DNA from: Herbaspirillum sp. YR522
Lineage (GTDB): Bacteria; Pseudomonadota; Gammaproteobacteria; Burkholderiales; Burkholderiaceae_D
Direction of reading: 5' to 3'
NCBI RefSeq assembly: GCF_000282575.1
Contig: NZ_AKJA01000109.1
Location: forward strand, 1-64,000
DNA: 64,000 nt
Shown: positions 53,862 to 62,993 of the stretch, piece by piece
Numbering within the stretch: the first letter of the stretch is position 1
How the letters are laid out: each line of letters starts with the position of its first letter
Notes under the pieces: model-generated
Told to the model about the DNA's origin: nothing
Database searches by the model: none
What the model saw: only the letters and a program-made list of their open reading frames with translations
Made by a program: the position numbers and the translations under genes

Positions 53862-55321
53862 GCGAAGACATTCTGATCAACATCACCCCGCAGGAGACAC
53901 GCGTCGCGTTGATCCTGCAGGGCGCAGTACAAGAGTTGCACATCGAACGCACCCTGTCGCGCGGGCTGGCGGGCAATATCTACCTGGGCAAGGTGGTGCG
54001 GGTGCTGCCCGGCATGCAATCGGCCTTCATCGACATCGGTCTTGAACGCGCCGCGTTCCTGCACGTTGCCGATATCTGGGAAGCCCGCCCGCATGACGGC
54101 CAGAACACTCCGGCCATTCCGATCGAAAAGCTGCTGCACGATGGCCAGACCGTTACCGTGCAGGTGATCAAGGACCCGATCGGCACCAAGGGCGCGCGCC
54201 TGTCGACGCAGATCTCGATCGCCGGCCGCATGCTGGTGTACCTGCCGCAGGACAAGCACATCGGCATTTCGCAACGCATCGAGAACGAAGCCGAGCGCGA
54301 ACTGCTTCGCAGCAAGGTGCAAGCCCTGCTGCCGCCGGAAGAAAAAGGCGGTTTCATCATCCGCACCATGGCCGAGGACGCGTCCGACGCCGACCTGCAG
54401 ATGGACGTCGAATACCTGCGCAAGACCTGGGCCACCATCGTCAAGCAGAGCAAGACCCGACCTGCCGCCACGCTGCTGCATCAGGACCTGTCGCTGGCCC
54501 AGCGCGTGCTGCGCGACTTCGTCGGCGACGATACGGCGACCATCCAGGTCGACTCGCGCGAGAACTTCAACAAGCTGCAGGAGTTCGGCACCATCTATAC
54601 GCCCTCGGTGCTGACCAAGCTGACCCACTATCGGGGCGAGCGCCCGCTGTTCGACCTGTACGGCGTGGAAGAAGAAATCGAGCGCGCACTGGGCCGGCGG
54701 GTCGACCTGAAGTCGGGCGGCTACCTGATCGTCGACCAGACCGAGGCGATGACCACCATCGACGTCAACACGGGCAGCTTCGTCAACGGCCGCAACTTCG
54801 ACGACACCATCTTCAAGACCAACCTCGAGGCCGCGCATGCGATCGCCCGCCAGCTGCGCCTGCGCAACCTGGGTGGCATCATCATCCTCGACTTCATCGA
54901 CATGGAAAACACCGAGCACCGCCAGGCGGTGCTGGCCGAGCTGGGCCGTGCCTTGCAGCGCGACCGCACCAAGATCTCGGTGTCGGGCTTCTCGACGCTG
55001 GGCCTGGTGGAGATGACCCGCAAGCGCACCCGCGAGTCACTGGCGCACATCCTGTGCGAGACCTGCCCTGCCTGCAAGGGGCGCGGGCAGGTCAAGACCT
55101 CGCGCACCGTATGCTACGAGATCCTGCGCGAGGTGATGCGCGAAGCCAAGCAGTTCAACCCGCGCGAATTCCGCATCCTGGCCTCGCAGCTGGTGGTAGA
55201 CCTGTTCCTGGAAGAAGAATCGCAACACCTGGCGATGCTGGGCGACTTCATCGGCAAGCCTATTTCGTTGCAGGTGCAGAGTGACTACCAGCAGGAGCAG
55301 TACGACATCATCCTGATGTAA
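53858..55321 (+). CDS. rng: Ribonuclease G
   Basis: 487 residues. S1-type N-terminus (LSRGLAGNIYLGKVVRVLPG, MQSAFIDIGLERAAFLHVAD), the catalytic Asp region (IDVNTGSFVNGRNFDDTIFK, GGIIILDFIDMENTEHRQ), and the zinc-link CETCPACKGRG. It processes 16S rRNA and degrades RNA. Overlaps maf by ATGA. The next hairpin (55357-55386) is its terminator. Confidence 0.95.
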   Translation: MSEDILINITPQETRVALILQGAVQELHIERTLSRGLAGNIYLGKVVRVLPGMQSAFIDIGLERAAFLHVADIWEARPHDGQNTPAIPIEKLLHDGQTVTVQVIKDPIGTKGARLSTQISIAGRMLVYLPQDKHIGISQRIENEAERELLRSKVQALLPPEEKGGFIIRTMAEDASDADLQMDVEYLRKTWATIVKQSKTRPAATLLHQDLSLAQRVLRDFVGDDTATIQVDSRENFNKLQEFGTIYTPSVLTKLTHYRGERPLFDLYGVEEEIERALGRRVDLKSGGYLIVDQTEAMTTIDVNTGSFVNGRNFDDTIFKTNLEAAHAIARQLRLRNLGGIIILDFIDMENTEHRQAVLAELGRALQRDRTKISVSGFSTLGLVEMTRKRTRESLAHILCETCPACKGRGQVKTSRTVCYEILREVMREAKQFNPREFRILASQLVVDLFLEEESQHLAMLGDFIGKPISLQVQSDYQQEQYDIILM

Positions 55322-55356
55322 GCCGTACATGGCCGCACCGGCCGATGCAAACGCAA

Positions 55357-55386
55357 AACGGGCCTGGGTTCAACCCCAGGCCCGTT
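55357..55386. terminator. Bidirectional terminator between rng and glgX
   Basis: AACGGGCCTGGG (55357-55368) pairs perfectly with CCCAGGCCCGTT (55375-55386), loop TTCAAC. T-rich sequence follows on each strand (GTCTTTT on plus; TTTTGCG on minus). Confidence 0.8.
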
Positions 55387-55420
55387 GTCTTTTGCCTCTT
55401 ACCTTTTGCCTCGACCGGCC

Positions 55421-57580
55421 TTACTGCTGCACAAACAGCAGCATCGAATGCGCCGACACCACATATTCGTGCCCGGCGTCGAACACCGGGTCCTGATCCC
55501 GCCCGGGTACGTTGGTATCGATCAGGCCGACCCAGCGCTGCCCGTTCCTGGTGGCCGGCAGCGTGAAGTTGACGACATCGTTATGGCTGTTGAAGACCAG
55601 CAATACGGTCTGGTCGGCCGCCGCCCGGCGCATGTTGCTGACCCGGGCACGACCGTCAAGCACCAAGCCAAAGCATTTCATCGTGGTGTCGGCCCATTGT
55701 TCCTGCGACAAGGTCACGCCTGCCGGCGAAATCCAGTCGGCGTCCACCGTGTCGAGGTCTTCATTGAGTTCGCCATTCATGAACCGGCTGCGCCGCAGCA
55801 CCGGCATGCGGGCGCGCAGCTTGAGCAGGTCGGCGGTGAACTTCAGTTGGGCGCGACCGCGCTCGTCGATCTTGTCCCATTGCAGCCAGCTGATGTCGTT
55901 GTCCTGGCAATAGGCGTTGTTGTTGCCGCCCTGGCTACGGCCGAACTCGTCGCCTGCCAGCAACATCGGGGTGCCCTGGGCCAGCAGCAAGGTCGATAAC
56001 AGGTTGCGTTTTTGCCGCTCGCGCAATTCGATGATGGCTTCGTCGTCGGTGGCACCTTCGGCGCCGCAGTTCCAGGAGCGATTGTCGGAATGACCGTCGC
56101 GGTTGTCCTCGCCATTGGCGTCATTGTGCTTGTCGTTATAGCTGACCAGGTCCTGCAGCGTAAAACCGTCATGGGCGGTAATGAAGTTCACGCTGGCCCA
56201 GGGCCTGCGCCCGCGCTTGTGGAACAGGTCGGCCGAACCGGCAAAGCGGGTGGCGAAATCGGCGGCCAGGCCCTCGTCGCCTTTCCAGTAGGCGCGCACC
56301 TGGTCCCGGAACTTGTCGTTCCATTCGGCCCAGCCGGGCGGGAACTCACCCACCTGGTAGCCGCCGGGGCCGCAATCCCAGGGCTCCGCGATCAACTTGA
56401 CCGCGGCCAGCACCGGATCCTGCAGGCAGGCGTTGAGGAAACCGCTGCTCAGGTCGAAGCCATGGTTTTCGCGCCCCAGGATCGTGGCCAGGTCAAAGCG
56501 GAAGCCGTCGACGTGTTGCTCCAGCACCCAGTAGCGCAGGCTGTCGGCGACCATCTGCATGACCCGCGGATGCGACAGGTTGAGCGTATTGCCGGTGCCG
56601 GTGTCGTTGATGTAGTAGCGACGGTCATCGGGCATCAGTCGATAGTACGAAGCGTTGTCGATCCCCTTGAAACTGAGCGTGGGGCCGAGTTCGTTGCCCT
56701 CGGCCGTATGGTTGTAGACGACGTCGAGGATGACCTCGATGCCGGCTTCGTGCAGCGCATCCACCGCCTGGCGGAATTCGCCCGACTGCTGGCCCGAGAA
56801 ATAGCGGGGATCGGCAGCGAAAAACCCGATGCTGTTATAGCCCCAGTAATTGGTCAGCCCTTTCTCGAGCAGGTAGGAGTCGTTGACAAAGGCATGCACC
56901 GGCAGCAACTCCAGCGAGCTCACGCCCAGCTGGCGCAGGTGGTCGACGATCGCCGGCGCAGCCAGCCCGGCAAACGTGCCGCGTTGCTCGGGGGCCACCT
57001 CCGGATGGCATTTGCTGAGTCCCTTGACGTGCGCCTCGTAGAACACGGTGCGATCCCACGGCACCCGGTGGCCGGTCGGCACATGGATGTCGGCGGTAGG
57101 CTCGACCACCACGCACTTGGGCACGAAGGGCGCGCTGTCGCGGGTGTCGAAGCTCAGGTCCTTGTCCGGGCTGTCGAGGTCGTAGGCAAAGATCTCGGGC
57201 GCCCATTTGAGCTCGCCCAGGTGGCGCTTGGCATACGGGTCCATCAGCAGCTTGTTGGCATTGAAGCGGTGGCCGTTCTGCGGGTCGTACGGGCCGTGCA
57301 CGCGATAGCCGTAGACCGCCCCGGGCTTGAGCCCTTCGATGAACACATGCCAGACCTCGTCGGTGTATTCGGGCATCGGGATACGGGCGATCTCGGTCTC
57401 GCCCTTGTCGTCGAACAGGCACAGGTCGACGCCGGTGGCGTTAGCCGAAAACAGGGCAAAGTTGACGCCATCCTCCCGACAGCTGGCGCCGCGGGGGAAT
57501 GGCGAGCCTTCGCGTACGCGATGCAGGTAGCCGGAATTGTCGGGCGCGGTGGAAATGGCTTGTTTGACGTCGTCTTTCAT
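55421..57580 (-). CDS. glgX: Glycogen debranching enzyme
   Basis: 719 residues. A CBM48-type domain (PRGASCREDGVNFALFSANA) precedes the (beta/alpha)8 barrel: VILDVVYNHTAEGNELGP, VDGFRFDLATILGREN (catalytic Asp), KLIAEPWDCGPGGYQVGEFP (Glu), ASVNFITAHDGFTLQDLVSY (HD). All catalytic residues are present. It releases alpha-1,6 branches from glycogen. Transcribed convergently with rng. Confidence 0.95.
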   Translation of the reverse strand: MKDDVKQAISTAPDNSGYLHRVREGSPFPRGASCREDGVNFALFSANATGVDLCLFDDKGETEIARIPMPEYTDEVWHVFIEGLKPGAVYGYRVHGPYDPQNGHRFNANKLLMDPYAKRHLGELKWAPEIFAYDLDSPDKDLSFDTRDSAPFVPKCVVVEPTADIHVPTGHRVPWDRTVFYEAHVKGLSKCHPEVAPEQRGTFAGLAAPAIVDHLRQLGVSSLELLPVHAFVNDSYLLEKGLTNYWGYNSIGFFAADPRYFSGQQSGEFRQAVDALHEAGIEVILDVVYNHTAEGNELGPTLSFKGIDNASYYRLMPDDRRYYINDTGTGNTLNLSHPRVMQMVADSLRYWVLEQHVDGFRFDLATILGRENHGFDLSSGFLNACLQDPVLAAVKLIAEPWDCGPGGYQVGEFPPGWAEWNDKFRDQVRAYWKGDEGLAADFATRFAGSADLFHKRGRRPWASVNFITAHDGFTLQDLVSYNDKHNDANGEDNRDGHSDNRSWNCGAEGATDDEAIIELRERQKRNLLSTLLLAQGTPMLLAGDEFGRSQGGNNNAYCQDNDISWLQWDKIDERGRAQLKFTADLLKLRARMPVLRRSRFMNGELNEDLDTVDADWISPAGVTLSQEQWADTTMKCFGLVLDGRARVSNMRRAAADQTVLLVFNSHNDVVNFTLPATRNGQRWVGLIDTNVPGRDQDPVFDAGHEYVVSAHSMLLFVQQ

Positions 57581-57879
57581 GATCGATCAGAATAAAAGGA
57601 GGTAAAGAAGCGAGCCCGGTGCGGCGTCGAGTGTAGTCATATTGCCAACATCTCCGCCCCCGATCCGAAATAGCCTGGGCAGTTTATGAAACCCGGGCGC
57701 GCGCCGCAGTCGGGAAACAGCGCGACATGCTGTAGGCGAATAGCTCGACAGCGCACCACCCTGCCGTCCGATCGGCGACGCCGCCGCAGCCATGCATTAC
57801 AATGCCGGGTTTAACAAATTCCGGGCTCATTGTCCTGGTCTGCGCTCTACGGTCTCCGCTTGCCATTTGCCACACCCGA

Positions 57880-59100
57880 ATGATTGCCTACACCTCCCTT
57901 GCCGTGTTTCTCTTCTCAGCCATTGCGCTGGTGGTGCCAAGCGGTTTTTCGCTGGGGGCACTGCTATTGCTGCTGGGTTCATTGGCGCTGCTGCGTACGG
58001 GCACTCGCGGGGTACGTCTGGACCGGGCGGACTGGCTGGTCATCGCCGCCTTCCTGCTCTACTTCGGCGTCACAGCCGGCAACCACCTGGTACACCACGC
58101 ACGACCGGCCGAATACGACGCGCCATTGCGCTTCGTGCTGGCCATACCCGCGCTGGTACTGCTACGCGCATATCCCCCAGCGAGCTGGTCGCTCTGGTCC
58201 GGGGCGGCGCTGGGCGGCATCGGTGCCGGCTTGCTGAGCCTGTGGCTGGCACTGGTGCGCCATGTCGACCGCCCTGCCGCCAGCACCAATCCGATTCAAT
58301 ACGGCAACATCAGCCTGGTGCTGGCGATGCTCTGTACCTGCGGCCTCTACTGGGCCATCGCCGAACGGCGCAACGCAACCTGGATCATCCTGTTGGCAAC
58401 GGGCGCGGTGCTGGCTGCGCTGGCGTCGCTGCTCAGTGGCAGCCGCGGCAGCTGGCTGGCACTGCCGGTTTGCCTGGCAGCGGCGCTCTACCTGATGCTG
58501 CGCGCCGGCCAGGCTCGGCTGGCAGCCAAGCTCATGGCGAGCTGCGTCATTGCCCTGGCATTGCTGTGGGCGATACCCCAGAGCGGCTTGCGCGCGCGCA
58601 GCCAGGCCGCCATCAGCCAGGCCGATCAATACCAGCGACACCACGACGCGGATTCGTCGATCGGCGCCCGCCTGGCGATGCTGCGCATCGGCTGGCTGAT
58701 GGCACCACAGCATTGGTTGCTGGGCTGGGGCAAGCAAGGCATGTTCGACCACAAAGCCAGCCTGGTCGACCAAGGCCTGGCAGCGCCGTCGACACGTGAA
58801 CACACCCACTTGCACAACGAATATCTCGACGCGCTGGTCAAGCGCGGCGTGCCAGGCCTGCTGGCGACGGCACTGCTCTATCTGGTGCCGCTGGCCGCAT
58901 TTGCGCAAGCCTGGGCTAGCCGCCCGCCGCACGCCCGCCCCTATGCCATCGCTGGCGTGATGCTGATGCTGAGTTACCTGGCCTTCGGGTTGACCCAGGC
59001 TTTCCTGACCCATAACAACGGAGTCATGATCCTGGCCTTCCTGGTGGCCATCCTGTGGGGGCTGGCGCGCCGCCCACCCACGCTCGTGACAGCCCCATGA
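57880..59100 (+). CDS. O-antigen ligase family protein (WaaL-like)
   Basis: 406 residues from ATG MIAYTSLAVFLFSAIALVVP; an ATG at 57802 falls inside a TACAAT -10 box (57798-57803), so it is unlikely to be translated. About ten hydrophobic segments and a large periplasmic loop (SQADQYQRHHDADSSIGARL, followed by HTHLHNEYLDALVKRGVPGL) are typical of O-antigen ligases. The HNE box is the family signature. First gene of the LPS cluster that runs to the end. Confidence 0.8.
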   Translation: MIAYTSLAVFLFSAIALVVPSGFSLGALLLLLGSLALLRTGTRGVRLDRADWLVIAAFLLYFGVTAGNHLVHHARPAEYDAPLRFVLAIPALVLLRAYPPASWSLWSGAALGGIGAGLLSLWLALVRHVDRPAASTNPIQYGNISLVLAMLCTCGLYWAIAERRNATWIILLATGAVLAALASLLSGSRGSWLALPVCLAAALYLMLRAGQARLAAKLMASCVIALALLWAIPQSGLRARSQAAISQADQYQRHHDADSSIGARLAMLRIGWLMAPQHWLLGWGKQGMFDHKASLVDQGLAAPSTREHTHLHNEYLDALVKRGVPGLLATALLYLVPLAAFAQAWASRPPHARPYAIAGVMLMLSYLAFGLTQAFLTHNNGVMILAFLVAILWGLARRPPTLVTAP

Positions 59101-59147
59101 TTTCTAATGCCGACGCCGTGCGTCGATTGTCTTGCAAGGATGATTAA

Positions 59148-60875
59148 ATGTTGCCCTCCAATATGAAAAGGCTGGCCGCGCTGCACCGGCCCTACAAGAA
59201 GCGCCTAGCGCTCGCCTTCCTCGGCATGATCGTCACCGCTGCCACCGAGCCGGTGGTGCCGTACATCTTCAAGATCCTGCTGGACAAGGGCTTCGTCGGC
59301 AAGCCTGAGTTTTCGTTGTGGCTGGTGCCGTTGGCCGTGATCGGTATCTTCTTCATCCGCGGCGTTTCCACGTTCACCAGTTCGTACATGATGACCTGGG
59401 TCTCGACCCGTATCCTGAACGAACTACGGCGCCAGATGTTTGCCCGCATGCTCGACCTGCCAGTGCATTTCTATGCCAGCAATACGGTAGGCAAGGTCAT
59501 CAATTCCATGATGTTCGAGGTGCAGCAGATCATCGACATGGTGACCAAGGTGTTCACCTCGATCGTGCGTTCCGCGCTGACGGTACTGGGCCTGCTGGCC
59601 TGGCTGCTGTACCTGAACTGGCAGTTGACCATCGTTACGCTGATCCTGCTGCCGTTGGTGGCCATCGTGGTACGCAGCACCGGCAGGCGGCTCAAGAAGT
59701 TGAACCGCGACTCGCTGGCGGTGAACGCAGAACTGACCCAACTGGTCGAGGAAACCACCCGGGCACAACAGGTCATCAAGATCTTCGGTGGCCATGCGTA
59801 CGAAAAACAGCGCTTTCACCTGCGCGCCGAAAACCTGCGCCGCTACACGATGCGGATGACCGCCGCCTTTGCCTCTACGGTGCCGATCACCCAGCTGATG
59901 ACTGCCTGCGCGGTGGCGGTAGTGATCGTGATGGCGCTGGTCCAATCCGGCAACGGCCAGATCACCGTCGGCGGCTTCGTCTCCTTCATCACGGCCATGC
60001 TCATGCTGTTGGCGCCATTGAAGCAGCTGGCCGAGGTCAATGGCCCGCTGCAACGGGGCATGGCTGCGGCCGAAGAAGTCTACAAGTTGATCGACAAGCC
60101 CATCGAGCGCATCGGCGGCGCCACGCTTGCCGAGCGCGTGCGTGGCGAGGTCGAGTTCGTCGATGTCGGCTTCTCCTATCCGGGTCATGAGCAGTTGGCC
60201 CTGCGGGGAGTCAACCTGAAAGTGCGGCCCGGCGAGACCATCGCCTTCGTGGGCATGTCCGGCGGCGGCAAATCGACGCTGGTGAGCCTGATCCCGGGCT
60301 TCCATTCGGCCAGTAGCGGACAGATCCTGCTCGATGGGCAAGATATCGAATCCATTTCGTTGCTCAGCCTGCGCCAGCAGATCGCCATGGTCAGCCAGAA
60401 CACCGTCCTGTTCGACGATACCCTGGCCGCCAATATCGCTTATGGCGACGAACAACCGGACCCGGACCGTATCGCCGCCGCGCTGGAAGCGGCGCACCTG
60501 GGTGATGTGGTGCAGGGGTTGCCGGAAGGCCTGGCGACGCGCATCGGCGACAACGGTTCGCGCCTGTCCGGCGGGCAGCGGCAGCGCGTAGCCATCGCAC
60601 GGGCTATCTACAAGGATGCGCCGATCCTGATCCTGGACGAAGCCACCTCGGCGCTGGACACCGAGTCCGAGCGCGCCGTGCAGGCGGCTTTGGAACGACT
60701 CATGCAGGGCCGTACCACCTTTGTCATCGCCCACCGCCTGTCGACCATCGAACGCGCTGACCGCATCGTAGTGCTGGCGCATGGCCAGGTGATCGAAGTC
60801 GGCAGCCACCAGCAACTGCTCGAGCGCGACGGTGTGTATGCCAACCTGTATCGCCTGCAATTCTCGCAACAATAA
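59148..60875 (+). CDS. msbA: Lipid A/lipopolysaccharide flippase ABC transporter
   Basis: 575 residues. Six membrane segments in the first 320 residues (LAFLGMIVTAATEPVVPYIF; VRSALTVLGLLAWLLYLNWQ; TQLMTACAVAVVIVMALVQS), then the ATPase domain: GMSGGGKSTLVSLIPGF (Walker A), NGSRLSGGQRQRVAIARAIY (signature), ILILDEATSALDTESERAVQ (Walker B), VIAHRLSTIERAD (switch His). Moves lipid A-core across the inner membrane. Eight bases before the next gene, so cotranscribed. Confidence 0.95.
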   Translation: MLPSNMKRLAALHRPYKKRLALAFLGMIVTAATEPVVPYIFKILLDKGFVGKPEFSLWLVPLAVIGIFFIRGVSTFTSSYMMTWVSTRILNELRRQMFARMLDLPVHFYASNTVGKVINSMMFEVQQIIDMVTKVFTSIVRSALTVLGLLAWLLYLNWQLTIVTLILLPLVAIVVRSTGRRLKKLNRDSLAVNAELTQLVEETTRAQQVIKIFGGHAYEKQRFHLRAENLRRYTMRMTAAFASTVPITQLMTACAVAVVIVMALVQSGNGQITVGGFVSFITAMLMLLAPLKQLAEVNGPLQRGMAAAEEVYKLIDKPIERIGGATLAERVRGEVEFVDVGFSYPGHEQLALRGVNLKVRPGETIAFVGMSGGGKSTLVSLIPGFHSASSGQILLDGQDIESISLLSLRQQIAMVSQNTVLFDDTLAANIAYGDEQPDPDRIAAALEAAHLGDVVQGLPEGLATRIGDNGSRLSGGQRQRVAIARAIYKDAPILILDEATSALDTESERAVQAALERLMQGRTTFVIAHRLSTIERADRIVVLAHGQVIEVGSHQQLLERDGVYANLYRLQFSQQ

Positions 60876-60882
60876 ATTGCCC

Positions 60883-61980
60883 ATGTCCACTTCCCTGATT
60901 CCTGCCGAGCTGCTCAAGCGCTCGGACAAGATACTGTTCATCGCCCACCTGGCGCTGGGCGACTTCACCTATCTGCAAAGCTTCTTCAAGGCATTCGCGG
61001 CACAGAACCCGCACCTGAAGATCCACCTGTGGGTCGATGAAGTGCGACGCACCGCCGACGCCACGCAATGGCCGCACCTGAAGCACTATTCACTCTACGA
61101 CTGGGTCCGCGCCTGCCCGTTCTTCGACAAGGTCTATGACCGCACCTACAGCCCGGCGCTATACGGCGAATCGATCGCCGAGGCCCGGCGCGAGGCTTAT
61201 CCGATCGTGGTCTCGCTGGCCACGCTGCGGCCCCAGCTGTATGCCAGCCTGGCACGCAAGATCAGCCCGAGCGGCCTGGTCATAGGGATGACCCGCAAGA
61301 TCAGGCTGTTGCAGCTTCACCACCTGCTGTCCTACCGTAAGCTCGACGCCGCCATGCCGGCCTACAAGGGCCAGGGCGATTACCACATCAGCGATGTCTA
61401 CGCGCACTGGTTCAGGCAACTGAGCGACCTGGAACTGACTGCACAGCAGCGTTTTCCCTTTGTGGACATACCGGAAAACTGGCGCCGGGATACCGAACGG
61501 ACCTTGCAGTCGTGGGGCTTCTGGCCACGCCAGGGCAAGCTGGTGATGATCAACCCCTACGCCAAGACCAAGAAACGTTGCTGGCCCCTGGATCGCGTGG
61601 TGGAGCTGGTTCGCGCCATGCAAGCCAAGGAGCACTGGCGCGACGCCAGCTTCATCGTCAACGCCGTGCCCCAGGAATTGGACGATGCGCGGGCCGTGAT
61701 CGGCCGCCACGGGCTCGAGCGCACGGTGATCTTCAGTGCTCAGGACAATTTCTTCCAGCTGCCGGCCTTGCTGGAGCGCTGCGACCTGATCATCTCGGTG
61801 GAGACCGCGGTGATGCATCTGGCCAACGCGGTGCACGTGCCGGTGGTGGCGCTGATGCGCCAGAAGAATCCTGAATGGGTGCCGTTGGACCACGCCAATA
61901 GCACCGTCATTACCGCCCCCGGCCGTCGCGATTGGGTACAGGCGATATCAGTCGAACAGGTCATGGAAGCCATCCGATGA
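60883..61980 (+). CDS. GT9-family glycosyltransferase (heptosyltransferase-like)
   Basis: 365 residues from MSTSLIPAELLKRSDKILFI. GT9 marks: ALGDFTYLQSFFKAFA, INPYAKTKKRCWPLDRVVEL, LDDARAVIGRHGLERTVIFS and CDLIISVETAVMHLANAVHV (the S-x-x-x-H-x-A type motif). LPS core sugar transferases of this family (WaaC/WaaF) act in the cytoplasm. ATGA overlap with the next gene means coupled translation. The exact sugar is not certain. Confidence 0.85.
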   Translation: MSTSLIPAELLKRSDKILFIAHLALGDFTYLQSFFKAFAAQNPHLKIHLWVDEVRRTADATQWPHLKHYSLYDWVRACPFFDKVYDRTYSPALYGESIAEARREAYPIVVSLATLRPQLYASLARKISPSGLVIGMTRKIRLLQLHHLLSYRKLDAAMPAYKGQGDYHISDVYAHWFRQLSDLELTAQQRFPFVDIPENWRRDTERTLQSWGFWPRQGKLVMINPYAKTKKRCWPLDRVVELVRAMQAKEHWRDASFIVNAVPQELDDARAVIGRHGLERTVIFSAQDNFFQLPALLERCDLIISVETAVMHLANAVHVPVVALMRQKNPEWVPLDHANSTVITAPGRRDWVQAISVEQVMEAIR

Positions 61981-62966
61981 AACTCCCGACGATCAACGAA
62001 ATCCAGGCGCAGCCGGCCAACGGCAAGGCCAGCTTTCATATCGCCTTTTGTGTCGACAACAATTATTTTCGGGCCATGGGTGCGACCATGGCGTCGATCA
62101 TCGCCAACAATCCGGCGCAGCATTTCACGTTTCACGTGCTGGCCTTCGAGGTGTCGGACGAGCACCAGCGCCGGCTCAAGCAACTCGAAGAGATGTATGC
62201 GCAGGTCAAGACCGAACTGCACCTGCTCGACCTGTCCTCGTTCCAGCAGTTCTCGCACTTTCTGGGGCACTCGCACTATTCGCTGTCGATCTTCACGCGC
62301 CTGGTGATTCCAACCGTACTGCGCGGCGTGACCGACCGCGTGCTTTACCTGGACGCGGACATCCTGTGCTTCAACCGCATCGATGAGATGGTTGATATGG
62401 ATATCAGCGATGAAATTGCGGTGGTCGTCCCGGATGCCCCGGTCACATTGCAGCGTCGCGTCGCCGCACTGGGCTTGTCGCATAACGAGTACTTCAACGG
62501 TGGCGTGCTGTTCATCAACATCGAGAAATGGCTGGCCGAGGACATCACCGCCAAGACCCTCGATGCGCTGCTCAACAGCAAGACCGACATGCGTTTCAAC
62601 GACCAGGACGCGCTCAACATCGTGCTCAACGGGCGTGCCCGCTACCTGTCGCCCAAGTGGAATTACCTGTACGACCTGATCCACGACCTCAACGTCAACA
62701 AGTTTGCATTGAAGCCTGTGGGGCGCGCGATCTTCGTGCACTTCGCCGGCGCGGTCAAGCCGTGGGCCGCATGGAGCCGACATGAGGTGACAGCACTGCT
62801 GCGCGGCTACCTGGATCTGTCCCCCTGGGCCGACATGGCGCTCGACGAGCAACCGCGCAATACCAAGGAAATGCGCATGCACTCACGGTTCATGTACCGT
62901 CAGGGCCGGCCGCTGGAAAGCATCAAGTGGTACCTGCGCTACCTGCGCAAGCGGTCCACCAGATAA
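61977..62966 (+). CDS. GT8-family glycosyltransferase
   Basis: 329 residues; starts at ATG overlapping the previous stop. GT8 features: FHIAFCVDNNYFRAMGATMA, RVLYLDADILCFNRIDEMVD (DxD), FNGGVLFINIEKWLAEDITA, FNDQDALNIVLNGRARYLSP and FVHFAGAVKPWAAW. It belongs with LPS galactosyl/glucosyltransferases (WaaO/RfaJ group). Which residue it adds cannot be told. Confidence 0.85.
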   Translation: MKLPTINEIQAQPANGKASFHIAFCVDNNYFRAMGATMASIIANNPAQHFTFHVLAFEVSDEHQRRLKQLEEMYAQVKTELHLLDLSSFQQFSHFLGHSHYSLSIFTRLVIPTVLRGVTDRVLYLDADILCFNRIDEMVDMDISDEIAVVVPDAPVTLQRRVAALGLSHNEYFNGGVLFINIEKWLAEDITAKTLDALLNSKTDMRFNDQDALNIVLNGRARYLSPKWNYLYDLIHDLNVNKFALKPVGRAIFVHFAGAVKPWAAWSRHEVTALLRGYLDLSPWADMALDEQPRNTKEMRMHSRFMYRQGRPLESIKWYLRYLRKRSTR

Positions 62967-62993
62967 TCACCACCATTCACTGAATCCGTTGCG

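Noticed and set aside
57802-57879. Longer start of the O-antigen ligase gene
   Set aside because: The upstream ATG lies within a likely -10 box (TACAAT) and the extra residues do not match the family start.
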